A DNA stretch of 64,000 nucleotides, from contig CAYRLW010000002.1 of the NCBI GenBank assembly GCA_964425215.1, forward strand, positions 1-64,000, given 5' to 3'. The translations under genes were made by a program, and so were the position numbers. This document shows positions 53,323 to 62,061 of this stretch, one piece after another. The stretch is from CAYRLW01 sp964425215 (GTDB taxonomy: Bacteria > Spirochaetota > Spirochaetia > Treponematales > Breznakiellaceae). Position 1 is the stretch's first letter; each line of letters starts with the position of its first letter. The notes under the pieces were generated by a model. It had not been told where the DNA came from. It saw only the letters and a program-made list of their open reading frames with translations, and made no database searches.

Positions 53323-54306
53323 TCAATGGTTCGGGGTGTCTAAAAGGCGTCCCCCTGTTCCAGTAATGGACGTCCAGAGTTCCAGCAGTTTTTCTCTTGA
53401 AGGGGCCCGTTTTTTCCAAATGATTGCCAAACCACTCTGGACGCTCCCGGCCCCGGTCCACGCCTGTAGGTTGATAGTGTCTTCTACGCAATCGACAAGG
53501 AGGGGTTCCGCGTCCGTGGGTGTGTAGATAAAGCCCTTTATTCTAAACGTTTCCGCTGAAAGGCGTTGTAAAAACAATTCCAATCGGGATTTTTCCACAA
53601 CCCCGGCGGGAAGAATACTGTCGGTCCCAGGCCGCCCGCTAAGTCCCCAGGTTGCCCACTGGGGATCAAAGCTTTCTATCTGTTGTACCTCGGCGGAATT
53701 TTCATCGAAGGGCGGAATGATTTTATCCAAACCTACCGTTTGTCCCCGGCGCAAGACCCATGGAACTCCGGGCCGAAGGTTCGCAAGGGTATCGATCGTG
53801 TCTTTAAGCGTCGATTCGGAAACCAGGTCCGCCTTGGTTATGATAAACCGATCCGCGTACCGCACCTGTTCGTTCACCGCCAAAGCCACCGACCGGAGTC
53901 TGCTAAACCGGAGGGCGTCTACCACGCAGACCAAGCCCCGGTACTTGAGCCTACCGCCGCTCCGTTTTTCCGCTTCCCCGGCCAGCTCTCCCAGGGTAGC
54001 CGGCTTCGCCAAGCCGGAGGTTTCCACCAGGATCATGTCGGCTCCCCGATCCAGGAGCCGTTCCAAGGCCGAAAGAAAACTGCCCGATACGCAGGAACAG
54101 AATATCTGCCCCCCAGCGACTTCCACGATGCCCAACCCCGAAGGATCCCTTAGGAGGGACCCGTCGACGGGAAGTTTGCCCCATTCGTTTACCACCACCG
54201 CGACACGTCGATCCTTTAACTGGGCCAGGGCATCGTTTAAAACGGTTGTTTTACCCGAACCCAAAAAGCCCGTAAATAGGATCAACGGTACGCTGTGGTT
54301 TCCCAT
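53323..54306 (-). CDS. CobW/P47K-family GTPase
   Basis: This G3E-family metallochaperone-type GTPase of 327 residues shows the P-loop GFLGSGKTT, the switch region VETSGLAKP and the base motif ITKAD. The family metal motif CxCC appears as CSCV, keeping two of the three thiols. A C-terminal CobW_C-like domain is present. It ends the corrinoid operon, 3 bp after the methyltransferase stop. A role in delivering or inserting metal into corrinoid or the methyltransferase zinc site is inferred. Confidence 0.8.
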   Translation of the reverse strand: MGNHSVPLILFTGFLGSGKTTVLNDALAQLKDRRVAVVVNEWGKLPVDGSLLRDPSGLGIVEVAGGQIFCSCVSGSFLSALERLLDRGADMILVETSGLAKPATLGELAGEAEKRSGGRLKYRGLVCVVDALRFSRLRSVALAVNEQVRYADRFIITKADLVSESTLKDTIDTLANLRPGVPWVLRRGQTVGLDKIIPPFDENSAEVQQIESFDPQWATWGLSGRPGTDSILPAGVVEKSRLELFLQRLSAETFRIKGFIYTPTDAEPLLVDCVEDTINLQAWTGAGSVQSGLAIIWKKRAPSREKLLELWTSITGTGGRLLDTPNH

Positions 54307-54309
54307 ACA

Positions 54310-55650
54310 TTACCCCTTTATTTTTTGTACCAATTCTTCGACCGCCGGGATAATCGACGAGTAGGCCAGTTTCCCGTTGATGTACAGGCTTGGTAGTTGT
54401 TTTACCCCCATGGCTCGGCACCGGGCGATGTTTTCCCTGCTGGTATACTTGTACTCCACAAAATCAACCTGTCCGGCTAGCCGTTGTACCGCATCCTTAG
54501 CCGCGGCGACCATGTACGTACAGGCGGCGCAGGTGGCGCTATCCAGCGTAAAGGCCTCTACCAAGGGCTTGGAAAGGTTGTCGTAATCCGGTAGGGTCCC
54601 TTCGAACTTTAAATCCGGGGCGGAATAGTTTGCCACCATCGCTCGAGTTTGGTCCGGTTGCCGTACCGCCTGCCCCGCGGCGACACAGTTTTCGATGGGG
54701 GTGTCGTAGGGCATGTCGCACCCGGGGGAACAGATCCAAGATTGGGGCGTCAGAGAATCCATAAGATCCAAAACCGCCTTCATATTATCCTGTTGGGTTC
54801 CCAAAAGCATGACCGTTGTCAAGGGGAGGTTACCGCCGATGACAATACCGTAGCGATCGGTAATTTCCTTTGCCTTGGCCAGGTTGACGTTTTCGTCCAC
54901 GGAAATACAATCCGGTTTGGTTAAACACATGGGCTCGATATTCGCGGTAGCGTTGCCGCAGACAAAAAACGAGCTGAAGGCTCCAAGCTTTTTGATGTGG
55001 GCAAAGAGATCCGAGAAAGGCTCTTCCATAAATTCTTTAAAGTGGTCCGGGGATATTTGGCTGATCAACGGATCCACCACCGCGATGACGTCCATTCCCG
55101 CTTCTATGTAGTAGCCAGCCATGGTTTTGGCAACCCTGTTGGCGTAGGTCAACAGGTCTTGGACGTAATCCCCGTTATCCAGCATATCCATGAAAATTTC
55201 CGTACCCCGAAGGTGGCTTGCCAGGGTAAAGGGGCCGGTGATAAGCCCATACAGGGCCGTCGTATCCCCGACGGCTTTTTTCATCGCTTCCATGGTTTCC
55301 AATGCGATGGGGATACGTCCGTCAGTTCTTTGGGGAATGGTGTTGGGAATATCAAAGGTTTCCGCCAAAGGGTGGTCTGCCACCGACGGAGGGGTATCAT
55401 CGGCCCAGAGCAGGGTACAGCCCAGTACTTCCGCCTCGATTTGTAAATCAAACAGTACCGGCTGACCATCGACCTGGTACGTTTTATTGGCCGCCAAAAG
55501 CGCCTTGGTAAGCAGTTTGGGGTCCCGCAACACGTCCCGGGCGTTTGCTCCGATCAATTTACCCGCGTGAACCCCCGCAAAGGGGACCCAGGGGGTCCGG
55601 GGAACGCTTTGATGGTTAAAAACAGCGGTGATAAGTTCTTTTCCGTTCAT
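54310..55650 (-). CDS. URO-D/MtaA-type methyltransferase fused to a thioredoxin-like domain
   Basis: The 446-residue protein has the uroporphyrinogen-decarboxylase barrel used by cobalamin:CoM or corrinoid:tetrahydrofolate methyltransferases (MtaA/CmuA family). Motifs are GLITGPFTLASHLRG, CGNATAN (C231) and SPGCDMPYDTP (C311). In MtaA-type enzymes zinc is bound by His-x-Cys and a later Cys; here the His position is Phe229, so only the two Cys remain. From about residue 365 a thioredoxin-like domain follows, with CAAC (C374, C377) and a cis-Pro region QLPSLY. It lies between the corrinoid protein and CobW genes. It is the only methyltransferase in the locus. Confidence 0.8.
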   Translation of the reverse strand: MNGKELITAVFNHQSVPRTPWVPFAGVHAGKLIGANARDVLRDPKLLTKALLAANKTYQVDGQPVLFDLQIEAEVLGCTLLWADDTPPSVADHPLAETFDIPNTIPQRTDGRIPIALETMEAMKKAVGDTTALYGLITGPFTLASHLRGTEIFMDMLDNGDYVQDLLTYANRVAKTMAGYYIEAGMDVIAVVDPLISQISPDHFKEFMEEPFSDLFAHIKKLGAFSSFFVCGNATANIEPMCLTKPDCISVDENVNLAKAKEITDRYGIVIGGNLPLTTVMLLGTQQDNMKAVLDLMDSLTPQSWICSPGCDMPYDTPIENCVAAGQAVRQPDQTRAMVANYSAPDLKFEGTLPDYDNLSKPLVEAFTLDSATCAACTYMVAAAKDAVQRLAGQVDFVEYKYTSRENIARCRAMGVKQLPSLYINGKLAYSSIIPAVEELVQKIKG

Positions 55651-55657
55651 GCTAGAC

Positions 55658-56290
55658 CTACGCGCACAGGGACGCGGCGATCTCCGCCGCCGTGGCCGCG
55701 TCTGCGGCGTACCGGTCCGCCCCGATGGATTTGCAGAAACTTTCGGTAACCGGAGCCCCGCCTACCATTATTTTTACGTGGTCCCGAAGTCCGGCGCTTT
55801 CGACAGCCTGGACCACGTTTTTCATCTGGGTCATGGTGGTGGTTAACAGGGCTGAACAGGCTATGATATTCGCGTTTTCCGCTTTTGCGGCTTCCACAAA
55901 GCGTTCGGGAGAAACGTCGGTCCCCAGGTCCACGATCCGTAACCCGGCCCCTTCCATCATCATGGCGACCAGGTTTTTCCCGATATCGTGCAGGTCCCCC
56001 TTAACCGTACCGATGACCACGGTGCCCCGGGCCTGTACCCCATCGGTTACCAGCAGAGGTCTAAGGAGCTTTACCCCCGCTTTCATAGCCCGGGCGGCGA
56101 TAAGAACCTCGGGGACAAATATTTCATTTTTTTTAAACCGTTCGCCCACCACGCTCATCCCCGCCATCAACCCCTGCTCCAAAATATCCTTTGCGGCAAC
56201 CTTTTCGTCGATGGCCTGTTGTACCAGGGCTTCCACGTCCTTGGCCTTTCCCTTTTGAAGATTTTCGGAAATCAAATTAAAATCTACCAT
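55658..56290 (-). CDS. Methyltransferase corrinoid protein (B12-binding)
   Basis: The 210-residue methyl carrier has an N-terminal helical cap (about 1-88) and a Rossmann B12-binding domain with DxHxxG (D99, H101, G104), where His is the lower cobalt ligand, followed by GGAP near residue 181. It shuttles methyl groups between a substrate methyltransferase and an acceptor such as tetrahydrofolate. It starts 91 bp after the regulator gene and ends 7 bp before the URO-D methyltransferase gene. Confidence 0.95.
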   Translation of the reverse strand: MVDFNLISENLQKGKAKDVEALVQQAIDEKVAAKDILEQGLMAGMSVVGERFKKNEIFVPEVLIAARAMKAGVKLLRPLLVTDGVQARGTVVIGTVKGDLHDIGKNLVAMMMEGAGLRIVDLGTDVSPERFVEAAKAENANIIACSALLTTTMTQMKNVVQAVESAGLRDHVKIMVGGAPVTESFCKSIGADRYAADAATAAEIAASLCA

Positions 56291-56381
56291 ACTAAAACTC
56301 CTTTAGTTTGAAGGTGATACCCCATTGTGGTCCTGATTGGAAAATCTGTATTGTATAATATTTTGAAATTATGGCGAGAAT

Positions 56382-57731
56382 TTAACCTTCGTGGATTTCT
56401 TCGGCCTCGGAAGCCCAAGATCCCCCCATTTCTCTGTATTTGCCGGGACTTACGCGCATAAATTTTTTAAAGGTTTTAGAAAACCAACTCTGGTCCTCAA
56501 ATCCGCATTGACTCGCGATTTCCGGTAAACTCAAACTCGTTTTTAAAAGTAGCAGAGAAGCCTGTTCAATTCGCAGACGGGCAAGATAGTCGGAAAAACC
56601 TTCTCCCATTTCTTGCTTAAAGAGGGTACTAAAATAAGCAGGAGAAAGTTCCGCCACCTGGGCAACTTCGGAAAGGGAAAGCCTGCGGGTATAATTATTC
56701 CGTACGTATCGTTCCGCTTTTCTTAGGGCCGAAGCGTGTTTGACCCGATGAAAGGTGAATATGGTAATGGAAAATCGTTCCACCATCCGATTAAGCAGAT
56801 CGGTCAACTCTTCCATATTATCTGCCTCTAAAAGAGAGTGCAGGTAACGCCCTTGGGTTTCTTCCTGAGAAAAATTTTCCTCCGAGTTTTCCATGGCCGC
56901 CCGGGAAAGAAGCACCAGTAATTCGATGGCCTTAAATTTGATGTATTCAAAGTCTCCCGTATGGGAAAAAAAGATTAGCCCCAATAATTCGTTTAATATT
57001 CCCCGGGCGGTTTCCTGGTCTCCCCGGCGGAGGGCGGCTAAAAGGTTTCGCTCCTTTTCCAAAGGATAGGATTCATCAAACCGTGGAACACGTATTCTTT
57101 TTTTATTCTCGTGAATTTGACTGGAAAGACGGGATTGCTGTTCCGTAATCCTCCTGGACCCTTCAAAGTCTTCCCGGGAGTTTTTAGAAACATCCTCGGC
57201 GACGAGAGAAAGCATTTGTGCCAAGGCTTGGACCCTCGAAGGGGCTCCCCGGGGGATCGAGTCCACACACTCCTGTGCTTCCTGGATCGATATGGTTCCT
57301 TGAGAATTCTTAACAATAGAATCTACCGCGTCTTCCCAATCGATGCTGAGTATCGGTCCAGCCACGAAAAGTCCCACCAGTCTGCCCAAGGAGAGCAAAG
57401 GACTGGTCCAATGCATAAATCCTACAGGACAAAGGTAGATAAAGCTTCCCCCAAAACGCTGGGCCTGGGAAGCCCCGTACAGATGGGTATCCGCGCAGGG
57501 GTATCGGTTTTTCGGTTCCGCATCGGCCTTTTCAAATAGCTTACATTGGGCGCAGGTATGCTCTTGGGCTTCCTCCTGTAGTTTTCCGAACCTTCGCCCC
57601 TGGCAATCTAAAACCACGCACCCAACCCCGGTGGCTTGGCGGTACATGTCCGCCCTTTTTAGCGCTTCGTCTAATATTTCCCTATCCCCCGGAAGATTTA
57701 CCGGGGGCCTATTGGCAGAATCCTTTTTCAT
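56382..57731 (-). CDS. PocR-domain AraC-family regulator
   Basis: The 449-residue protein has an N-terminal PocR sensory domain (residues 1-150) with four conserved-looking cysteines (HTCAQC, YPC, YLCP). A helical middle region and a C-terminal AraC-type double helix-turn-helix (residues 345-440, LSLSEVAQVAELSPAYFSTL) follow. PocR-type domains sense small diols or methylated compounds in the operons they control. It lies 6 bp after the activase gene in the corrinoid operon and is the likely sensor of the locus substrate. Confidence 0.85.
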   Translation of the reverse strand: MKKDSANRPPVNLPGDREILDEALKRADMYRQATGVGCVVLDCQGRRFGKLQEEAQEHTCAQCKLFEKADAEPKNRYPCADTHLYGASQAQRFGGSFIYLCPVGFMHWTSPLLSLGRLVGLFVAGPILSIDWEDAVDSIVKNSQGTISIQEAQECVDSIPRGAPSRVQALAQMLSLVAEDVSKNSREDFEGSRRITEQQSRLSSQIHENKKRIRVPRFDESYPLEKERNLLAALRRGDQETARGILNELLGLIFFSHTGDFEYIKFKAIELLVLLSRAAMENSEENFSQEETQGRYLHSLLEADNMEELTDLLNRMVERFSITIFTFHRVKHASALRKAERYVRNNYTRRLSLSEVAQVAELSPAYFSTLFKQEMGEGFSDYLARLRIEQASLLLLKTSLSLPEIASQCGFEDQSWFSKTFKKFMRVSPGKYREMGGSWASEAEEIHEG

Positions 57732-57737
57732 AAGTCC

Positions 57738-59324
57738 TTAGGAACCCTCAGGGGCGGGGAAAAACATCTCTTCTATAAATTGATCCCGGAAGAAGGATGA
57801 GGTGGAAAGCTCGATGTACACAGCCCTTTGGGCTAGGGACTGTAGCTCCTGGGCTTCCTCTTTAAAGAGGAGTAAGCGCACCGCCCCGTGGCCCGCCGCG
57901 TTGCCCACCGCTTCGACTTTTGGTAATAGCTCCCGGGGAAAAAGTCCAATAGCCGCCGCCGATTCGGGACGAAGGTAACTTCCAAAGCCTCCGGCTAAAA
58001 AAACCTTATCTATATCCCCTATCGAGGCTCCTTTTTCCTGTAGCAGGGTAGCGATCCCCGCCGCTACCGCTCCCTTGGCTAGTTGAATTTGACGAATATC
58101 ACCCTGGGTAAACCGTATGGGACCCCTAGCTCCGGGAGCCACAGGAAAACCTTCCTGATCGTACGGTTCCACAAGGGCCCCCGATTCATCGGCGATTCCC
58201 CGTCGCACCATGCAGGCGGCCGTATCGATAATCCCGGATCCGCAGATTCCCAGGGGTGTCCCCCCGCCGATGGCGGTCCACTTTAGGGTATTTCCCTCCC
58301 AATATACCGAATCGATGGCTCCGCTTACACCACCCATACCCTGGGAAATTGCCGCGCCTTCAAAAGCCGGCCCCGCCGCGGTGGCGCAGGTTAGAATTCC
58401 CTCCCGATTCCCCAGGGCCATCTCCCCATTGGTTCCCAAATCGAGCAGAAGTCCAAGTCCGGACATTTTTTCCATACCCACCGCCCGTATCCCCGCGGTA
58501 ATGTCGGCCCCCACGTACCCCGCGATTGAAGGGCCCAGGATTATACGGGCCCCAGGGTACGCAAGCCCATAGTCTTCCGCTTTCCCCGTACGGGACTCGG
58601 TAAATACGGGGGTAAAGGGAGCCACGGCTATGGAAGAGGGGTCTACGGCGGCAAAGAGATGGAGCATGGTCGTGTTTCCCACCACCGAAAATTCTTTAAT
58701 CGAATCGCCGGTTATGTTTATTTTTTTTAACAGTATTTCGGTTAGTTGGGATATATCCTGACGGATCAAATCGGCGAGCTGGTGGAGTTCCTGGGTACCC
58801 CGTCCCGCGTAATCGATCCGGGCTATTACATCGGAACCAAAGGCCCGTTGCCGGTTAAGGCAGGACGCGGTGGCGACCACCGAAGCAAGGGAAAAATCGA
58901 TAAGATAGGCCGCCACCGTGGTGGTACCGATATCGACCGCTACTCCGTACAGGCCCTTTTCCGTATGGAGCGGGTCGGGCTTTCCTGAAAGGGGTGAAAA
59001 ACTTTCCCGAATCACCGCCGAACCTGCCCGTTTTCCCAAGGCTACCGTTAATCCCTCCTGGGCCCTTACTCGACAGGCGAGACGAAGCCCCTGTGCTAAA
59101 TCTTCGGGCCTGAGGTGCCGCCGTTCCTCTTGGGTAATGGAACCCCCATCACCGGAAACCACAGAAATACGACACTTACCGCAGGTTCCCGCCCCACCGC
59201 AGGGAGCGTCAATCAATGAGGGATCGACACTTCGAATTGCCTGGAGTACCGTCCATCCATCATCCATAGGCGCCAACACGGTTGTTCCATCGGAGGAGAT
59301 AAGCGTAATAGTAGGGGACTTCAC
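57738..59324 (-). CDS. RACo-like reductive activase of corrinoid proteins
   Basis: This 528-residue ATPase re-reduces inactive Co(II) to Co(I) in corrinoid proteins. The N-terminal [2Fe-2S] ferredoxin domain has C42, C48, C51 and C84. The rest is the ASKHA ATPase fold (GVAVDIGTTTVAAYLID, LLLDLGTNGEMALG, CGSGIIDTAACMV, FLAGGFGSYL) of the DUF4445/RACo type. The start is GTG at 59324 with AAAGGAG 6 nt upstream. It is the first of five tightly packed genes (activase, regulator, corrinoid protein, methyltransferase, CobW). Confidence 0.93.
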   Translation of the reverse strand: MKSPTITLISSDGTTVLAPMDDGWTVLQAIRSVDPSLIDAPCGGAGTCGKCRISVVSGDGGSITQEERRHLRPEDLAQGLRLACRVRAQEGLTVALGKRAGSAVIRESFSPLSGKPDPLHTEKGLYGVAVDIGTTTVAAYLIDFSLASVVATASCLNRQRAFGSDVIARIDYAGRGTQELHQLADLIRQDISQLTEILLKKINITGDSIKEFSVVGNTTMLHLFAAVDPSSIAVAPFTPVFTESRTGKAEDYGLAYPGARIILGPSIAGYVGADITAGIRAVGMEKMSGLGLLLDLGTNGEMALGNREGILTCATAAGPAFEGAAISQGMGGVSGAIDSVYWEGNTLKWTAIGGGTPLGICGSGIIDTAACMVRRGIADESGALVEPYDQEGFPVAPGARGPIRFTQGDIRQIQLAKGAVAAGIATLLQEKGASIGDIDKVFLAGGFGSYLRPESAAAIGLFPRELLPKVEAVGNAAGHGAVRLLLFKEEAQELQSLAQRAVYIELSTSSFFRDQFIEEMFFPAPEGS

Positions 59325-59518
59325 AAAAAACTCCTTTAATCCGGGTCCATCCCTTTCGGTGGGCCGATCATGGAAACTATATAGCGCTTATGCTACATTC
59401 GCTACCAAATAATTCTAAAAGTATTGTATTTTATTTAGAAAAATTAGTTAATATTTTGATGGTGAATGATGATAGGGAAAAAATTGTATTCTTTGTTCTA
59501 CCTTGTATCTTCACCCCA

Positions 59519-61507
59519 TTACCCCAACGCCGGTTTGTAGAGCCCTATACCACGAATAATACTTTCCAAGAAAATAGATCCGTCTTTTGTATCGCCCGTA
59601 TGATCTTGTATTTGTATTTCCTTATGGTAGGTAAATCCCTTTTGACCTTCTTCGATTATCCGTTGGTCTAAAAGTTCCAGTACGTGGGCTTTAGCCCAAT
59701 CCTTGGCTTCGTCTACATCGGCAAAAGATCGCCGTTCCACGGGCGAATGTACGATAAATTCGTCTATATTTGGTTCCAATACGGCTTCCACGACGATTGA
59801 TTGGATTCCCGTAATGGCTCCTAAGGCGTTGGCGACTTCGGAATTTTCTGGAATGACTAATGGGGCACCTAGCCGCTGAGCTATGGCGGGTCCAAAGGCT
59901 GTAGCGGGGGCGCCGATGACGATGAGGGGGTTATCGTAACGACTTTGAAGGTGGAAGCCGAACCTGTCGGTTTGAGAACTGAGTAGGTTTAACAATACAC
60001 AATCTTCCAGGTTATCCGAGAATCCCGTTTGGTATGGAGAATCTTCCGCATTCTTCTTTTTTAAGATGTGGGTAACCAACTGTTCTGTTAGGCGTTTGCT
60101 CAGGTTGTCTAAAATGATAGAACCGAGGGTATCCTCTTCAATTTTTAATTGTTGGGCAAACAAGCGAAGAGCCCAGCGGGAAGCTTCCCCGTTCCAACGG
60201 GTAAAGGTTCCCTGAACGTGCAGAATGTCCGTAGGTGTAAGGGTTGAACGTTGAAGGATTCCTATTTTTTCAAGTCGGTCGGTGGGAACCATGGATGGAT
60301 CGATCATTCCCATCCGTTCCCCCATCTGATCCCTAGAAAGAGGGCCATCTTTTAGGGTTTCTAGGGCCCGTTTTTCAGAGTTTGTTATTTCTTTGGGCAT
60401 ACTTTTGGTTATAAGGCTAAAAAATTCTACCGGTTGGATAAGAGATGACCGCTTGTCCCGTAGCTCGTACAGGCGTTTCATCTCTTCTATTATTTTTGGC
60501 TGTTCGGTACCCAGCACGGCGACTGGCACGGCCCGTCGGGGTCCCAAATTAATTTCCCCATTGCGGGAGATGGATACGGTACTATCTCCCGCAAGCCCCA
60601 CCGTATCGATATCGATGGACCGAACGTTGGTCGTCCAGTCGCCGATTCGAGCGCCATGGGAAGATAAAAGGGGCTCCCCATCCACGATAAGGGCAATATC
60701 GCTGGTGGTGCCGCCAATATCGATTACCAGACCATTTTGAACATCCGTTAGGAACCGGGCCCCCCAAATACTCGCGGCGGGCCCCGAGAGGATCGTTTCT
60801 ACCGGGTGGAGCTTAGCGGTGGTTTCGGACATCAATCTGCCATCGGCACGGACTGTCATCAATGGGGCGTGAATTCCGAATTGGACTAATTTCTTTTTTA
60901 TTGTTTCAAGCAATTCCTCTATAATAGGAAGGAGCCGAGCGTTCAGGATGGCCGTATTGGTCCTACGAATGGAATCCAACCGGTTGCTTACCTCGTGGCC
61001 GCATACCACGGGCTTGTGGGTCAGTTCTTCTACGATCTCCTTGGCCCGTAATTCCTGGGCTGGATTTTTTACCCCCACCATGCCACTTATAGCGTAGGCC
61101 GCCGGGGCTTCCTTTTGTTCCAAATCCTCAACTGTTCGCCGGAGACCTTCCTCGTCCAGGTCTTCCAACACGGCTCCCAAAATATCGGTTCGGCCCCGAA
61201 CCGAACGGAGGGGCCTGTGGGCGATTTTATCCAAATCATAACGGTCAAACCCTAGCACTATGGCCCCCACCGTATTGCCGATCCCTTCGACAATCGCGTT
61301 GGTAGCCAGGGTCGTACTCAGGGCTACCAGGTCTACTTTTTGCCGTTGGTCCTGGGGCAGGCTTTGTATGACGTTAGAAATACCAATTCCCAAATCCTGT
61401 TTTGTGGTTAGGGCCTTCCCCTTGGAAATTATCTTTTGGGTCGTAAAATCGTAGATAACCCCGTCGGTGTAGGTTCCCCCAGCGTCAATACCTAAACCAT
61501 ACCCCAT
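59519..61507 (-). CDS. Hydantoinase/oxoprolinase (HyuA)-like protein
   Basis: The 662-residue ASKHA-type protein begins GLGIDAGGTYTDGVI, shows HEVSNRLDSIRRTNTA and IDIGGTTSDIAL, and ends with a C-terminal domain. HyuA usually works with HyuB, absent here. Lone copies near corrinoid methyltransferases are known. The middle part (about residues 390-445) looks like a small winged-helix insertion (RALETLKDGPLSRDQMGERM); I cannot assign it. The gene is 194 bp upstream of the activase, in the same direction. It may activate a substrate or cofactor with ATP. Confidence 0.78.
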   Translation of the reverse strand: MGYGLGIDAGGTYTDGVIYDFTTQKIISKGKALTTKQDLGIGISNVIQSLPQDQRQKVDLVALSTTLATNAIVEGIGNTVGAIVLGFDRYDLDKIAHRPLRSVRGRTDILGAVLEDLDEEGLRRTVEDLEQKEAPAAYAISGMVGVKNPAQELRAKEIVEELTHKPVVCGHEVSNRLDSIRRTNTAILNARLLPIIEELLETIKKKLVQFGIHAPLMTVRADGRLMSETTAKLHPVETILSGPAASIWGARFLTDVQNGLVIDIGGTTSDIALIVDGEPLLSSHGARIGDWTTNVRSIDIDTVGLAGDSTVSISRNGEINLGPRRAVPVAVLGTEQPKIIEEMKRLYELRDKRSSLIQPVEFFSLITKSMPKEITNSEKRALETLKDGPLSRDQMGERMGMIDPSMVPTDRLEKIGILQRSTLTPTDILHVQGTFTRWNGEASRWALRLFAQQLKIEEDTLGSIILDNLSKRLTEQLVTHILKKKNAEDSPYQTGFSDNLEDCVLLNLLSSQTDRFGFHLQSRYDNPLIVIGAPATAFGPAIAQRLGAPLVIPENSEVANALGAITGIQSIVVEAVLEPNIDEFIVHSPVERRSFADVDEAKDWAKAHVLELLDQRIIEEGQKGFTYHKEIQIQDHTGDTKDGSIFLESIIRGIGLYKPALG

Positions 61508-61548
61508 GGTTTGCTCTCCTTCTCATGTATTATCTGATATACACCGTT

Positions 61549-61588
61549 GAGGCTTTTTTCAAAAGTAACAGACTTTTGCAAAAACCTC
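61549..61588. repeat. Inverted-repeat palindrome A, single copy
   Basis: GAGGCTTTTTTCAAAAGT/ACTTTTGCAAAAACCTC around AACAG, 42 bp before the hyuA start on the opposite side. Confidence 0.7.
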
Positions 61589-61723
61589 CTTTTTTAAAAA
61601 AATATGAACCCCATAATCCTCGGCCCGCGTGACTGTTAAACGACTCCATTGTATAGCACTTTTACCCCACAGTATTGTATTTTTTCATGAAATTAAGAAG
61701 TTTATTTCGAAACCGGCGCTCTA

Positions 61724-61752
61724 TTGACAGGCCCCGTAGGGTTCCGTAGTAT
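61724..61752 (+). promoter_or_regulatory. Promoter of the small Cys-protein gene
   Basis: TTGACA (61724-61729), a 17-bp spacer and TAGTAT (61747-61752), a near-consensus promoter. It lies inside the longest possible frame of the following gene, which shows that the start is further downstream. Confidence 0.65.
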
Positions 61753-61798
61753 AGCCTTCGATGGACCTATGGCCCATAAAGGAGTTCGGGTACTGAGC

Positions 61799-62017
61799 AT
61801 GGGAGAATGCGAATTCATACAAAAATGTCCCTTTTTTAACGATAGACTCGATATAAAAAGCGACGATATAGAAAATCTTAAGAATAAATATTGTAGAAAT
61901 AACAACCTTAACTGCGCCCGGTATATGGTGGCCCTTAGTTTGGGGCCGGACAAAATGCCTCCGAATTTATCCCCCCAAGAAAAGGAACGGGCTTACGAAG
62001 TAATCGCCCAAGGTTGA
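61799..62017 (+). CDS. Small Cys-containing protein of unknown function
   Basis: The 72-residue protein has the pattern CEFIQKCPFF and, 25 residues on, YCRNNNLNCARYMVA. Four cysteines in two pairs and the phrase CARYMVA recall a small-protein family of anaerobes with no known role. The start at 61799 is the first ATG after the promoter; AAAGGAG lies 14 nt upstream, a little far. It may bind a metal or cluster. Confidence 0.6.
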   Translation: MGECEFIQKCPFFNDRLDIKSDDIENLKNKYCRNNNLNCARYMVALSLGPDKMPPNLSPQEKERAYEVIAQG

Positions 62018-62061
62018 ATCGGAGCTTTACGGGGCCCACCGTGCCGTGGTATAGTAGAACC

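Noticed and set aside
55692..56258. Plus-strand frame of 188 codons
   Set aside because: It is antisense to the clear corrinoid protein gene with its B12 motif and has no family resemblance.
56291..56381. Promoter or riboswitch before the corrinoid protein gene
   Set aside because: The 91-bp gap is AT-rich with several -10-like hexamers but no well-spaced -35 and no B12-box; I cannot support a specific call.
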